From: Paraburkholderia megapolitana
Lineage (GTDB): Bacteria > Pseudomonadota > Gammaproteobacteria > Burkholderiales > Burkholderiaceae
NCBI RefSeq assembly: GCF_007556815.1
Contig: NZ_CP041743.1
Span: 682,001 to 746,000 of the forward strand
Reading direction: 5' to 3'
DNA: 64,000 nt
The translations under genes were made by a program, and so were the position numbers. A model generated the notes under the pieces. It saw only the letters and a program-made list of their open reading frames with translations. It did no database searches and was not told where the DNA came from. Numbering within the stretch: the stretch's first letter is position 1; the number at the start of each line of letters is the position of its first letter. Positions 54,598-63,936 of the stretch are shown here, one piece after another.

Positions 54598-57245
54598 CGG
54601 GTGCCGTTGGGTAGGCCGGTCGTTGTGCGGTGTGCTGTCAGCGTTTTCTGCAGGATCAGCGGAATCACGCCGCCCACGCGCAGCAGTTCGATTTCGAGCC
54701 GCGTTTCCACGGCCGCGTGCGCCTCGAATACCTCGGTACTGCCGTTCGCCCGATGGATTCGCACGGAGATCGGGCCGCGCGGTGCCAACGCATCGGCGTT
54801 CGCGTCGATCTCCAGTTGATCGCGCGGCTGGAGATTCAGCGTCGCGGGATTGACGCCCGGTGGCAGGCACAGCGGCAGGATGCCCATACCGATCAGGTTG
54901 GAGCGGTGAATCCGTTCGAAGCTGACCGCCACCACCGCGCGGATACCGAGCAGACGTTGCCCCTTGGCGGCCCAGTCGCGCGACGAACCTGTCCCGTAGC
55001 GCTCGCCCGCAACGAGCACGACCGCGTCGCCGTTCGCGCGATAGCGGCGCGCGGCTTCGAAGATCGGTAGCACTGCGCCGTCAGGCACATGCAGCGTGTG
55101 CGCGACCGGCACATCGGCTTGCAACAGATTGATCAGCGTCTTGTTGTAGAACGCGGCGCGCACCATCACTTCCCAGTTGCCGCGTCGCGATGCAAACACA
55201 TTCAGATCGTTACGATCGTCGCCGCGCTCCACCAGGAAATCGGCAACAAAACTGTCTTGCGGAATCGCGCTGGCCGGCGAGATGTGATCCGTCGTCACGT
55301 CGTCGCCGACCACGAGCAGCGGGTACGCGCGGTAATGTCCTGGCAGGCCGCCTTCATCGAGCGTCGCAAAAGGAGGACGGCGCAGCGCGGTCGAAGTCGG
55401 GTTCCATGGGAAGCGTGGACTATCGGGTGCGTCGAGCCGATGCCAGACCGGGTTCCGCGACGCTTCGGCGAATGCACGTGGATAGTCGTCCGGCGAGGCA
55501 GCGCGCTCGACCAGCGCGGCAATCTCTTCGCGCGTCGGCCAGATCTGCTTGAGAAAAACCGCTGTACCGTCGGCCCCGATTTGCAACGGATCGCGCTCGA
55601 GATTCGCCTGCGCATCGCCTGCTAGCGCGAAAGCGATCACGAGCGGCGGCGACATGATGAAGCCAAGATCCAGCTCGGGGTGAATGCGGCCTGGGAAATT
55701 GCGGTTGCCCGACAGTACCGCGACCGGATGAATCGTGCCGTCGGCAAGCGCGGCCTGAACGGGCTCGGTCAATGGGCCGGCATTGCCGATGCAGGTCGTG
55801 CAACCGTAACCGACGATATCGAAGCCGAGCGCCGACAGATCGTCGATCAAGCCGGCGCGCTGCAGATAGCTCCCCGCAGCCGGCGAACCCGGTGCAAGCG
55901 AAGTCTTCACCCAAGGCGGTACGCGCAACCCGAGGCGGCGCGCGTTGCGAGCGACGAGGCCGGCAGCAATGAGCAACGCAGGGTCCGAAGTATTCGTGCA
56001 ACTGGTGATCGCGGCGATCGCGACTGGGTATTCAGGCAGGTTTGCTGGCGCGTTGCCGGGTGCGAAGGCGAGCTTCGCCAGTGCTTGTGCTGTATCCGCA
56101 TAGCCGAGCAGATCCTGCGGGCGGCGCGGCCCGGCTACATGCATGCCGATCGCGGCCAGATCGATGTCGACGACGCGGGTGTAGCGCGGTACCGCATCTG
56201 GATCGAACCACAAGCCGGTTCTTTTCATCAACGCCTCGACGCGAGCGATGACGTCTGCTGGCCGGCCGGTCGCTCGAAGATAATCGAGGGTCTGCTGGTC
56301 AACCGGAAAAAAGCCCGTCGTTGCGCCGTATTCCGGCGCCATGTTCGCCACTACGCAACGTTCGCCCGCGCTCAGCGTGCTCACACCCTGTCCAAAGAAC
56401 TCGACGAACGCACCCGTCACGTCGATCTCGCGCAAGCGTTGCGTGACGGTCAACGCCAGATCGGTAGCGAGTACGCCGGCGCGCAACGCGCCGCTCAGCC
56501 GCACGCCCACGACATCGGGCACCCTCTGCATGACCGGCATGCCGAACATCACCGTCTGGGCTTCCAGCCCGCCCACGCCCCAGCCGAGTACGCCGATGCC
56601 GTTGATCATCGGCGTATGGCTGTCCGTTCCGATCAGGGTATCGGGCACGGCCCAGTCCTCGCCCTCGCGGCTTTCGATCGACACGACCGTGGCAAGCTGC
56701 TCCAGGTTGATCGTGTGCATGATCCCCGTGCCCGGCGGATGAATGCGCACGCCTTCGAGCGCGTGGGATGCCCAGCGCAGGAAGCGATAACGCTCCGCAT
56801 TGCGGTGGAGTTCGAGTTGCAGGTTCAGCGACGCGGCGTCGGGTTGCGCGAAGTATTCGACGGCCAGCGAGTGATCGACTGAAACGTCGACGGGCAGCAC
56901 CGGGTTCAGCACGGTGGGATCGACGCCGGCTTCCGCGAGCACATCGCGCATCGCGGCAATGTCGACCAGTGCGGGTGTGCTGGTCGTGTCGTGCATCAGC
57001 ACGCGGCCTGGGTAAAACGCGATCTCCGCGTGGCTCGTGCCGTCTATGAGCCAGTCGAAGATCGCTTCGATCGCATCGTGCTGTTCGGTTCCCTGTGCAT
57101 TGCGCGCCGCGTTTTCCAGCAGCAGCCGTAGTACCACCGGCAGGCGCAACAGCTCAGCGCCGAACGATGCCTTGAGATCGACGAATCGAAACGAGGCATC
57201 GCCGACGCTCAGCTTCGCTGTAGTGGGAATACGGGTAGTTTGCAT
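54594..57245 (-). CDS. acnA: Aconitate hydratase A
   Basis: An 883-residue [4Fe-4S] aconitase interconverting citrate and isocitrate. Cluster ligands are Cys416 (ITSCTNTSDP), Cys482 and Cys485 (CTTCIGNAGP). Other landmarks are LIGTDSHTPMINGIGVLGWGVGG, LSGNRNFPGRIHPELDLGF and the C-terminal swivel-domain GTGSSRDWAAKGQRLLGIRAV. It is not in a prp (methylcitrate) cluster. It overlaps a GntR-family regulator gene, and a perfect 15-bp inverted repeat is right next to its start codon, so expression looks carbon-source regulated. Confidence 0.93.
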   Translation of the reverse strand: MQTTRIPTTAKLSVGDASFRFVDLKASFGAELLRLPVVLRLLLENAARNAQGTEQHDAIEAIFDWLIDGTSHAEIAFYPGRVLMHDTTSTPALVDIAAMRDVLAEAGVDPTVLNPVLPVDVSVDHSLAVEYFAQPDAASLNLQLELHRNAERYRFLRWASHALEGVRIHPPGTGIMHTINLEQLATVVSIESREGEDWAVPDTLIGTDSHTPMINGIGVLGWGVGGLEAQTVMFGMPVMQRVPDVVGVRLSGALRAGVLATDLALTVTQRLREIDVTGAFVEFFGQGVSTLSAGERCVVANMAPEYGATTGFFPVDQQTLDYLRATGRPADVIARVEALMKRTGLWFDPDAVPRYTRVVDIDLAAIGMHVAGPRRPQDLLGYADTAQALAKLAFAPGNAPANLPEYPVAIAAITSCTNTSDPALLIAAGLVARNARRLGLRVPPWVKTSLAPGSPAAGSYLQRAGLIDDLSALGFDIVGYGCTTCIGNAGPLTEPVQAALADGTIHPVAVLSGNRNFPGRIHPELDLGFIMSPPLVIAFALAGDAQANLERDPLQIGADGTAVFLKQIWPTREEIAALVERAASPDDYPRAFAEASRNPVWHRLDAPDSPRFPWNPTSTALRRPPFATLDEGGLPGHYRAYPLLVVGDDVTTDHISPASAIPQDSFVADFLVERGDDRNDLNVFASRRGNWEVMVRAAFYNKTLINLLQADVPVAHTLHVPDGAVLPIFEAARRYRANGDAVVLVAGERYGTGSSRDWAAKGQRLLGIRAVVAVSFERIHRSNLIGMGILPLCLPPGVNPATLNLQPRDQLEIDANADALAPRGPISVRIHRANGSTEVFEAHAAVETRLEIELLRVGGVIPLILQKTLTAHRTTTGLPNGTR

Positions 57246-57248
57246 TCC

Positions 57249-57288
57249 CGGTATATTGCATTTTTATAATTACAAATGCAATATACCG
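57249..57288. promoter_or_regulatory. Perfect 15-bp inverted repeat at the acnA start
   Basis: CGGTATATTGCATTT (57249-57263) and AAATGCAATATACCG (57274-57288) are exact reverse complements with a 10-base AT spacer, beginning 4 bases from the acnA ATG. Inner halves (TATTGCA/TGCAATA) look like GntR-type operator halves. Candidate binding site of the regulator at 53701-54597. Confidence 0.75.
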
Positions 57289-57330
57289 AAAACGTCAATC
57301 TGCTGGAACAGTGCTGCAAGCCTTCGCCAG

Positions 57331-58779
57331 TCAGCGCGCCGCCGACGCCACATCGGCAGACGCTGCGTCCGGGTCCCAACCGCCACCGAGCGACCGGTAC
57401 AACGCCACAGCAGCAAGCGCATGTTCGCGGCGCGCCTGGTTCAGCGATTGCTCGTCGCGCAGATACACCTCCTGTGCGTCGAGCACGTCGAGAAAACTCG
57501 ACGCCCCGTTCTTGTACAACGCGCTCGACAGATGCAGCGCCTGGTTCGACGCATCGAGCGCACCGCCCAGACGCTCGACCTGCACCGCGCCGCTAACGAG
57601 ATCGCTGCGCGTATCCTCGATTTCCTTGAGCGCCTGCAGCATGGTCTGCTGCAAACCGAGCTGCGATTCGTGCATGCGGCTTTCGTTCTCGTCGATGTTC
57701 GCAGTGATACGGCCCGCGTTGAAGATCGGGCTCGTCGCGCTCAATGCGGCGCTGAACAGGTTGTCTGTCAGTGTCGGCAAGCCGAGGTATGACGAAGCAA
57801 GCAGGCCGTCAGTCAGACTCAACCGGAATTGCGGATAGCGCTGCGCTTTCGCCGCTCCGACTTCCGCTGCGCGTTGTTCGACGCCTGCATACGCGGTACG
57901 CACATCGGGACGGCGCAACAGTGCATCGGAAGGCAGAGTTTGCGGAACGTCGGTGGGTGGAACTGGAATCGCTACTGCTCCAACCAGTGTGTCGCCGCTC
58001 AACAGACCATCGACGCTTTCCGGCGCCCGCCCCGAATACACCGCAATCAGGCTCAACTGATGCTGGATCGTCGATTGCGTGCGGGGTATGCGCGCCTGCA
58101 CGTCTTCGAGTTGATTGCGCGCACGCGCGACGTCGAGCTGCGTCGACAGCCCGTAGTGCAGGCGCTCCTGCGTCAACTTCAGCGCGCGGCTGCGAATCTG
58201 CTCGTTGTCTTGCAGGATCTGCAGATCGGCCTGCGCCCAGCGCAGATCGATATACGCCGACGCAGCATTTGCCGCGAGCGCAAGCCGCAGTTCGTTCAGC
58301 GCAGCTTCGCGGCCGCTTGTCTGTGCCTGTGCCGCGAGCAACGCCAGACGCTCGCCACCGAATATGTCTGGGGTCCAGCTCGCCGCGAGGCCGAAGCCTG
58401 CCTGCCGCACGTAGCCGAGCGGTGGTGGTGCGTTCTGGCGTTCATCGGCCGCTTGCGCGTTGGCATCGAGTTGCGGCAAAAGAACCGCGCCGCGCTGTGT
58501 CGCGACGGCCTGCGCCTGCTTGACGCGCTCGACTGCAGCCTTCACATCGAGGTTGTTATCAAGCACCGTCTGCACCAGACGATGCATGACCGGGTCGCCG
58601 AACTGCGCCCACCATGCGGCTGCGTCCTTCGTATCGTGCGGCGCATCGACGCTCCATGTCGTGGGCGCAACGGTCTGCACCGTCTGCGGCAGATTGGCAT
58701 GGCTTTCGGGCTGCACCGCACAGGCCGCGAGACTCGCGATCATCATGGCGGCCAGCGCGCGCTTCATCATTGGGTTCAT
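57331..58779 (-). CDS. NodT-family outer membrane channel of an EmrAB-type efflux pump
   Basis: A 482-residue OprM/NodT-type lipoprotein. The lipobox is SLAAC with the acylated Cys20 (CAVQPESHA follows). OEP repeats include AWWAQFGDPVMHRLVQTVLDNN and TPDIFGGERLALLAAQAQ, with a late DASNQALHLSSALYKNGAS FLDVLDAQ-type end. It is the outer-membrane part of a drug exporter with the adaptor (60437) and the DHA2 pump (58810), and is the last gene of that operon. Confidence 0.9.
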   Translation of the reverse strand: MNPMMKRALAAMMIASLAACAVQPESHANLPQTVQTVAPTTWSVDAPHDTKDAAAWWAQFGDPVMHRLVQTVLDNNLDVKAAVERVKQAQAVATQRGAVLLPQLDANAQAADERQNAPPPLGYVRQAGFGLAASWTPDIFGGERLALLAAQAQTSGREAALNELRLALAANAASAYIDLRWAQADLQILQDNEQIRSRALKLTQERLHYGLSTQLDVARARNQLEDVQARIPRTQSTIQHQLSLIAVYSGRAPESVDGLLSGDTLVGAVAIPVPPTDVPQTLPSDALLRRPDVRTAYAGVEQRAAEVGAAKAQRYPQFRLSLTDGLLASSYLGLPTLTDNLFSAALSATSPIFNAGRITANIDENESRMHESQLGLQQTMLQALKEIEDTRSDLVSGAVQVERLGGALDASNQALHLSSALYKNGASSFLDVLDAQEVYLRDEQSLNQARREHALAAVALYRSLGGGWDPDAASADVASAAR

Positions 58780-58809
58780 GTCTGTCGTCTCAGTGTCGGT
58801 ACATCAGGT

Positions 58810-60417
58810 TCAATGCGCATCGGGAGGCGGTGCCCGGTTGCCGAACGGCTTCGAGAACACAACGCTCAGCAGACCGACCACGAAGCACAGTGCGACCGCG
58901 AAAAAAGCATCGGAGAACGTCAGCACCAACGCCTCGCGCAGCAGCAACGCATGCAACGTGCCGAGCCCTGCGTTCGCGGCATTCAATGCGCCGCCGCCCA
59001 CCGCAGCAAAATGCGCGGTTTGCGAGTGCAATAGCGACTCGATCACCGGACGCCCCGCGGTGACATGTTCGTCGAGCCGCAGATAGTGCAGGTTCAACCT
59101 GTCGTTGAGCATCGTGCTGCTCACCGCAATACCGATCGCACCGCCAAGGTTACGCATCAGGTTAAACAGGCCGCTCGCCGACTTGAGCCGCGACGGCGGC
59201 AGCGAGCCGAGTGCCATCGTGACGATCGGCGGTACCGCGAACTGCTGGCCGATACCGCGCAGTGCCTGGGGAATCAGCAGTTGTTGCCAGCCCCATTGGC
59301 TCGTCAGCGGCACGTAGAGATAGCAGCCGAGACCGAAGCACACGAGGCCGAACACCATCAGCCAGCGCATATCGAAGAAGCGCGCCAGCTGCGAATACGC
59401 CACCAGCGCGATCAACTGAAAGCAGCCCACCGATAGCAGCGCGATACCGATCTGCAGCGAATCGAAGCCGCGCACGCGTGACAGGAACACCGGTGTGAGA
59501 AACACCGCGCAGAACAGACCAATGCCGGTGATAAACGACAGCAGACTGCCGATGCCGAAATTGCGGACCGCGAGCGCTCGTAGATCGACGATCGGTTCTT
59601 TCGCGGTGAACGCATGCACGAGAAAGAGAAAGCAGCAGATTGCCGAGATCCAGGTGCAGAAAAGGATGACGTGATCGCCGAACCAGTTTTTGCGTGGGCC
59701 TTCTTCGAGCACGTATTCGAGGCAGCCGAGAAAACCCGACATCAGCACGATGCCGAGGTAGTCGCCTTTCTTCAGCAACGACAGATCTACCTCGTCGATG
59801 TGCACGAAGCGCGGCACCAGCAAGGTGACGAACACACCCGGCACGACGTTCAGATAGAACAGCCATTGCCACGACCATTGCGAAGTGATCCAGCCGCCGA
59901 TCACAGGGCCGATGGTCGGCGCCAGCGACGCGAGCGCACCGATCGTCGTCGAGGCGATCAGCCGCTGCTTTCCGGGAAACAGCACGAAAGCGGTAGTGAA
60001 CACGGTGGGAATCATCGCTGCGCCGAGCGCGCCCTGCAGGCCGCGAAACAGGATCATCGAATTGATGTCCCATGCCATCCCGCACAGCATGCTGGTCAGC
60101 GTGAAACCCAGTGCGGAAGCCGCGAATACCCAGCGGGTCGAGAACACGCGTGTGAGCCAGCCGGACATCGGGATCACGAGAATTTCCGCGATCAGATACG
60201 AGGTCTGCACCCACGAGAGTTCGTCCTGACTCGCGGACAAACCGCCGCCGATGTCCTTCAGCGATGAGGCGACGATCTGGATATCGAGCGTCGCCATGAA
60301 GAAGCCCAGGCACATCAACGCGAATGCGAAGACTTTCGTGCGGGTGGGCTGGTCGGCGGGATTCGCAGGAACGGGAGCGTGGTTCTGGGCGCGCGCGGTA
60401 AAGGGGGTGGCATTCAT
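58810..60417 (-). CDS. DHA2-family multidrug MFS pump (EmrB-like)
   Basis: A 535-residue, 14-helix proton-driven drug exporter. Motifs are FALMCLGFFMATLDIQIV (first helix), SWVQTSYLIAEILVIPMSGWL (D1/A-like region) and QGALGAAMIPTVFTTAFVLFP (motif C region). It pairs with the EmrA-type adaptor whose stop lies 19 bases upstream of its start and with the NodT-type channel 30 bases downstream. The long upstream open frame (to 60666) overlaps the adaptor gene and was not used. Confidence 0.92.
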   Translation of the reverse strand: MNATPFTARAQNHAPVPANPADQPTRTKVFAFALMCLGFFMATLDIQIVASSLKDIGGGLSASQDELSWVQTSYLIAEILVIPMSGWLTRVFSTRWVFAASALGFTLTSMLCGMAWDINSMILFRGLQGALGAAMIPTVFTTAFVLFPGKQRLIASTTIGALASLAPTIGPVIGGWITSQWSWQWLFYLNVVPGVFVTLLVPRFVHIDEVDLSLLKKGDYLGIVLMSGFLGCLEYVLEEGPRKNWFGDHVILFCTWISAICCFLFLVHAFTAKEPIVDLRALAVRNFGIGSLLSFITGIGLFCAVFLTPVFLSRVRGFDSLQIGIALLSVGCFQLIALVAYSQLARFFDMRWLMVFGLVCFGLGCYLYVPLTSQWGWQQLLIPQALRGIGQQFAVPPIVTMALGSLPPSRLKSASGLFNLMRNLGGAIGIAVSSTMLNDRLNLHYLRLDEHVTAGRPVIESLLHSQTAHFAAVGGGALNAANAGLGTLHALLLREALVLTFSDAFFAVALCFVVGLLSVVFSKPFGNRAPPPDAH

Positions 60418-60436
60418 GATGCGTCGGGCCGATGGG

Positions 60437-61522
60437 TTACGAACGGTTCGACGGGCTGTCGACGTGCACCTCGACCGTGGCCGACAGACCCGGGCGCAGC
60501 ACGCCTTGCATGTCGTGCGGCACATCGAGGCGAATGCGCACCGGCACGCGCTGCACGATCTTCGTGAAGTTGCCGGTGGCGTTTTCCGCGGGTAGCACGC
60601 TGAAGGTCGCACCCGTCGCCGGCGCCAGACTCTCGACCGTGCCGTGGATCTCCCGGTTCGATGCATCGAGAGAAACGTCGACTGTGTCGCCGGCGCGCAT
60701 CTTCTTCAACTGGTCTTCCTTGAAATTCGCGTCGACCCACAAGCCGCTAGCCGGCACGACCGTCAGCAGCGATACGCCAACGTCGGCCAGCAGGCCGACG
60801 CGCGCGGTGCGATTGCCGATATAACCGTCGATCGGCGAGCGGATCGTCGTGTATTCGACGTTCAGTGCAGCGACGCGCTGTGCGGCCTGCGCGGTTGCAA
60901 CCCGCGCCTGCGCATCGCCGACCTGGGCGTCGAGTACCGTCAGTTGCCGCTGGGCGGCGACTAGCGCTGCGTTGCTGCGGTCCACTGCGGCATGCGCTTT
61001 CGTGAGATCGGCATCGGCGCGTTCAACCACCTGGTTCGACACCGCATCGTCCTTCACCAGTTCGCGATAACGCGTCTGGTCGGCCGCGCTGCGCGTCAGC
61101 TCCGCACCCGACGCCTTCACTTCCGCGGACTGCTCGTTGATCGTCGCGAGCTGCAGCGACTTACGGGCCTGCAGCTCCGTCACCGCCGCCTGGGCACTCG
61201 CCACTTCTGCATCAGCCTGGGCAAGGCGCGCATCGTAATCGCGCGAATCGAGCCGGATCAGCACCTGGTTCGCGTGCACGTACTGGTTGTCCTTGACGAG
61301 CACGTCGGTGACAAAGCCGTTCACCTTCGGCGCCATCACCGTGACGTCGCCGCCAACATAGGCATCGTCGGTCGTTTCGATGAAGCGGCCGACGATAAAC
61401 CAGTACGACACGGCAGCGGCCACCACGACGACGACCGTCGCGATCGCAAGCAGCATCCAGGGAATACGGCGCGCGGGTTTGGCAATATCGGCGGGCGCGA
61501 GAGTCGATGGAGAAGTGGACAT
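60437..61522 (-). CDS. HlyD-family efflux adaptor (EmrA-like)
   Basis: 361 residues. One membrane helix at about 23-45 (LLAIATVVVVVAAAVSYWFIV), then FIETTDDAYVGGDVTVMAPK (the EmrA hallmark), coiled coil about 95-200, returning barrel half YTTIRSPIDGYIGNRTARVG and a C-terminal beta domain. It links the EmrB-like pump to the NodT channel. A palindrome shared with the two marR-type genes (61527-61542) sits directly upstream. Confidence 0.92.
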   Translation of the reverse strand: MSTSPSTLAPADIAKPARRIPWMLLAIATVVVVVAAAVSYWFIVGRFIETTDDAYVGGDVTVMAPKVNGFVTDVLVKDNQYVHANQVLIRLDSRDYDARLAQADAEVASAQAAVTELQARKSLQLATINEQSAEVKASGAELTRSAADQTRYRELVKDDAVSNQVVERADADLTKAHAAVDRSNAALVAAQRQLTVLDAQVGDAQARVATAQAAQRVAALNVEYTTIRSPIDGYIGNRTARVGLLADVGVSLLTVVPASGLWVDANFKEDQLKKMRAGDTVDVSLDASNREIHGTVESLAPATGATFSVLPAENATGNFTKIVQRVPVRIRLDVPHDMQGVLRPGLSATVEVHVDSPSNRS

Positions 61523-61526
61523 GGTT

Positions 61527-61542
61527 GTATGTGCGTATGCAC
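61527..61542. promoter_or_regulatory. MarR-type operator A (emrA-like promoter)
   Basis: GTATGTGCGTATGCAC matches the element seen before both marR-type genes (62047-62060 and 62568-62583). It begins 5 bases from the adaptor start codon. A 12-bp perfect palindrome TTTAACGTTAAA follows at 61545-61556. Confidence 0.65.
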
Positions 61543-61609
61543 TGTTTAACGTTAAAAAAAAGCGCTTGAGAGCGCGCCAGCCCGATATGTCTATTGAAAC
61601 TTCGCGAAG

Positions 61610-62026
61610 CTAGCTGCCGGTCATATCGAGCAGCTCACGGCGCAACGACGCCGAGCGCTGTTCGCCGAAGCGTTGCTCGAACTCGTTCTGCGCGGCGCGC
61701 CAGTAATACCTCGCAGCCTCGCAACGCTCGATGCCCGCGGCCGTCAACCCCAGCGATAACGCGCGACCGTCCGGTGTCAGTGCTTCGCTCACCACCAGGC
61801 GCTCGCGCTGCAATGGCCGCAGCGCGCGCAGCAGCGAGGTGCGCTCCATCACCATCTCGTCGGCCAGCTGCTTCATCGTGAGCCGCCTGCCGCGGCTCAG
61901 TCGGCACAAGATCGAGAACTGCGTAATGGTCAGACCGACATTCGCGAGATGGCGGTCATACATCTGCGAGGCGTAGCGTGCGGCCTGGCGTACGGCGAAA
62001 CAATCGTCTTCCGGAGAAAATTCCAT
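61610..62026 (-). CDS. MarR-family regulator, copy 1
   Basis: 138 residues. Winged-helix runs are GLTITQFSILCRLSRGRRLTM, QLADEMVMERTSLLRALRPLQRERLV and the wing LTPDGRALSLGLTAAG. It is paralogous to the next gene upstream (same RQAAR start and shared LTM..LAD.MVM.RT..VRAL-type block). It lies 88 bases ahead of the efflux adaptor gene on the same strand and is probably its repressor, responding to a drug or phenolic ligand. ATG 62026 is preceded by CCGGAGAAAA. Confidence 0.92.
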   Translation of the reverse strand: MEFSPEDDCFAVRQAARYASQMYDRHLANVGLTITQFSILCRLSRGRRLTMKQLADEMVMERTSLLRALRPLQRERLVVSEALTPDGRALSLGLTAAGIERCEAARYYWRAAQNEFEQRFGEQRSASLRRELLDMTGS

Positions 62027-62046
62027 GGCTTTTTGCTGAACTTAAA

Positions 62047-62060
62047 GTGTATATGCACAC
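62047..62060. promoter_or_regulatory. MarR-type operator B
   Basis: GTGTATATGCACAC is a near-perfect palindrome 21 bases upstream of the copy-1 marR start. Its reverse complement (GTGTGCATATACAC) aligns with operators A and C. Confidence 0.7.
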
Positions 62061-62126
62061 AATATGCTGAAAAAAATCTCCGGGATAACCGTGTGCTGCT
62101 CGATGCGGTCGACAATCGGGCGTCGT

Positions 62127-62555
62127 TCATCCTTCTGCCGTAACGTCGAACAGTTCACTGCGCAGTGCCTTGGCCCGCGCCTTGCCGAACTTGCTCTCGA
62201 ACTCGTCCTGCGCCTCGCGCCATGCAATAGCGGCCTGATCGAAGACCTGCTCGCCGCTTTTCGACAGATTGAACAGATACGTCCGGCCGTCGTGTTCCGA
62301 TGCTTCGGCGACGACCCACCCGTCGCGTTGCATCGGCTTGAGCGCGCGCACGAGTGTCGTGCGGTCCATCACCATTGAGTCCGCCAGATCCATCATCGTC
62401 AGATCCGGTGTGCGGGCCAGCTTGGCCAGAATCGTGAACTGCGCCGCCGTCACGCCCACCTGCGCCATATGGCGCTCGTAGATCTGCGTAACGAAACGCG
62501 CCGCTTGGCGCAGCGCGAAGCAGTTGCACTCATCGTAGGAAAGAGGTCGATTCAT
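62127..62555 (-). CDS. MarR-family regulator, copy 2
   Basis: 142 residues. FALRQAARFVTQIYERHMAQ, VGVTAAQFTILAKLARTPDLTM, DLADSMVMDRTTLVRALKPMQRDG and the wing EHDGRTYLFNLSKSG give a complete MarR fold. ATG 62555 follows AGGAAAGAGG; a GTG-type start at 62591 would cover the operator and is less likely. It is a tandem duplicate of the 61610 gene, and the two may form homo- or heterodimers acting on the shared palindromes. Confidence 0.92.
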   Translation of the reverse strand: MNRPLSYDECNCFALRQAARFVTQIYERHMAQVGVTAAQFTILAKLARTPDLTMMDLADSMVMDRTTLVRALKPMQRDGWVVAEASEHDGRTYLFNLSKSGEQVFDQAAIAWREAQDEFESKFGKARAKALRSELFDVTAEG

Positions 62556-62567
62556 GGCGGGCAGTTT

Positions 62568-62583
62568 ATATGTGCATACACAC
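62568..62583. promoter_or_regulatory. MarR-type operator C
   Basis: ATATGTGCATACACAC, 13 bases upstream of the copy-2 marR start, shares the ATGTGC-RTAYRCAC pattern with the sites at 61527 and 62047. Confidence 0.7.
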
Positions 62584-62723
62584 ACTGTCAAGAAAAGTTG
62601 CGCCCGTCATGCTGTTGGAGTAACTTCCCGCTCCGGGATAACCGAAGCCCAGCCTCGAAACCCAACTGATCCACGAGGGCGCCGCAAACTGTTTGCCGCG
62701 CCGCCACGTATCGGAAGGGATTC

Positions 62724-63907
62724 ATGGACACACGCATCTACTGGCTGGCGGCAACGGTTTTTCTCGCAGGCATCGACGAAAACATCTGCATCGGCATACT
62801 GCCCTCCATTGCGGCCAATCTGCACGTCTCGCTTGCATCCGCGGGGCAGCTCACCACGATCTTCTCCTGCGTTTTCGCGCTCACTGCGTTCGGCCTTTCT
62901 ATGAGGTTCGCGCGATTCGAGCGCAAGCGCCTGTTGCTCATCGCTCTCGGCGTATTTGCGTGCAGCAACCTGCTTGCTTCACTGAGCCCGGCTATGCACT
63001 GCTGTTCGCCGCGCGCGTAGCAATGGCGGCCAGTTGCGCAACCGTGATCCTGCTGGCAACGCGTCTTGCTACGGAACTCGCGCCGCCGCGTTTGCACGGC
63101 CGCGCGATCGGTATCGTTTTCATGGGAATCAGCGGGTCGCTGGTGCTCGGTGTGCCAGTCGGCATGACGATCGCCGACTGGGCCGGCTGGCGCGCGGTTT
63201 TCGTGGCGATCGGGCTCGCGGTCGTGCCGCTCGGTTGCTACCTTGCGTACCGGCTGCCGGTCGCACCGCCGCACGCAGCTATCGCGTGGCGCACGTATCG
63301 CAGTCAGCTCGCGCATCCGGAAACGCTCTGCGCTCAGTTCGTTTCCATTGCGATGATCGGTGGTCACTTCACGCTGTTCGCGTACCTCAGCCCTTATCTG
63401 CAGACGTGGCTCGCGCCGCGGCCGGCTGAACTGACACTGCTATATGTCGCATTCGGTGTAGCGGGTGTGACCGGAGCGTGGCTCGGCGGCTGGCTGTCGG
63501 ATCGCGCCGGCGCATCGCGTGCGTTGCGGCTCTGCCCTGCGGCGTTTCTGCTGGCGATGGCCGCGCTACCGCTCAGCGGACACGCGCTCGCCCTGTTCGT
63601 CCCCGCGATGATGATCTGGGGCTGCCTTAGCTGGTCGATCTCGCCGATCGTGCAGAACTACCTGATTCGCAGCGCGCCCGCAGCAGCCGACGCGAACGTC
63701 GGCATCAACGTATCCGCGATGCATCTGGGCGTCGCGTTGGGCTCGGGATTCGGTGGATTGCTGGTGGAACGCGGCGCGCTACTCGCGACGCCGTGGGCCG
63801 GTAGCGGCCTCGTCGCACTTGCATTGTGTTTTGCATGGCGTTCGACACGCATGCCCGCACCGCAGCATGCGCGTGCATCCATAAAAGCTGAAGCCGCGGA
63901 CGCGTAA
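62724..63907 (+). pseudogene. MFS transporter gene with a one-base frameshift
   Basis: ATG 62724 behind GGAAGGG opens a clear MFS N-terminus (YWLAATVFLAGIDENICIGILP, then LASAGQLTTIFSCVFALTAFG). That frame ends early at 63020, while the rest of the protein (YALLFAARVAMAASCATVIL onward to 63907) is in another frame. Restoring one C in the CCC run at 62987-62989 would give ...LASLSPGYALLFAARV and a normal 12-helix protein of about 394 residues. Motif A-like and C-like segments (GRAIGIVFMGISGSLVLGVPVG) are otherwise intact. It is either a recent mutation or a sequencing error. It is divergent from the marR-type genes. Confidence 0.8.
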
Positions 63908-63936
63908 CTACACGTCAGGTCCGCGGCGCAAGACCG

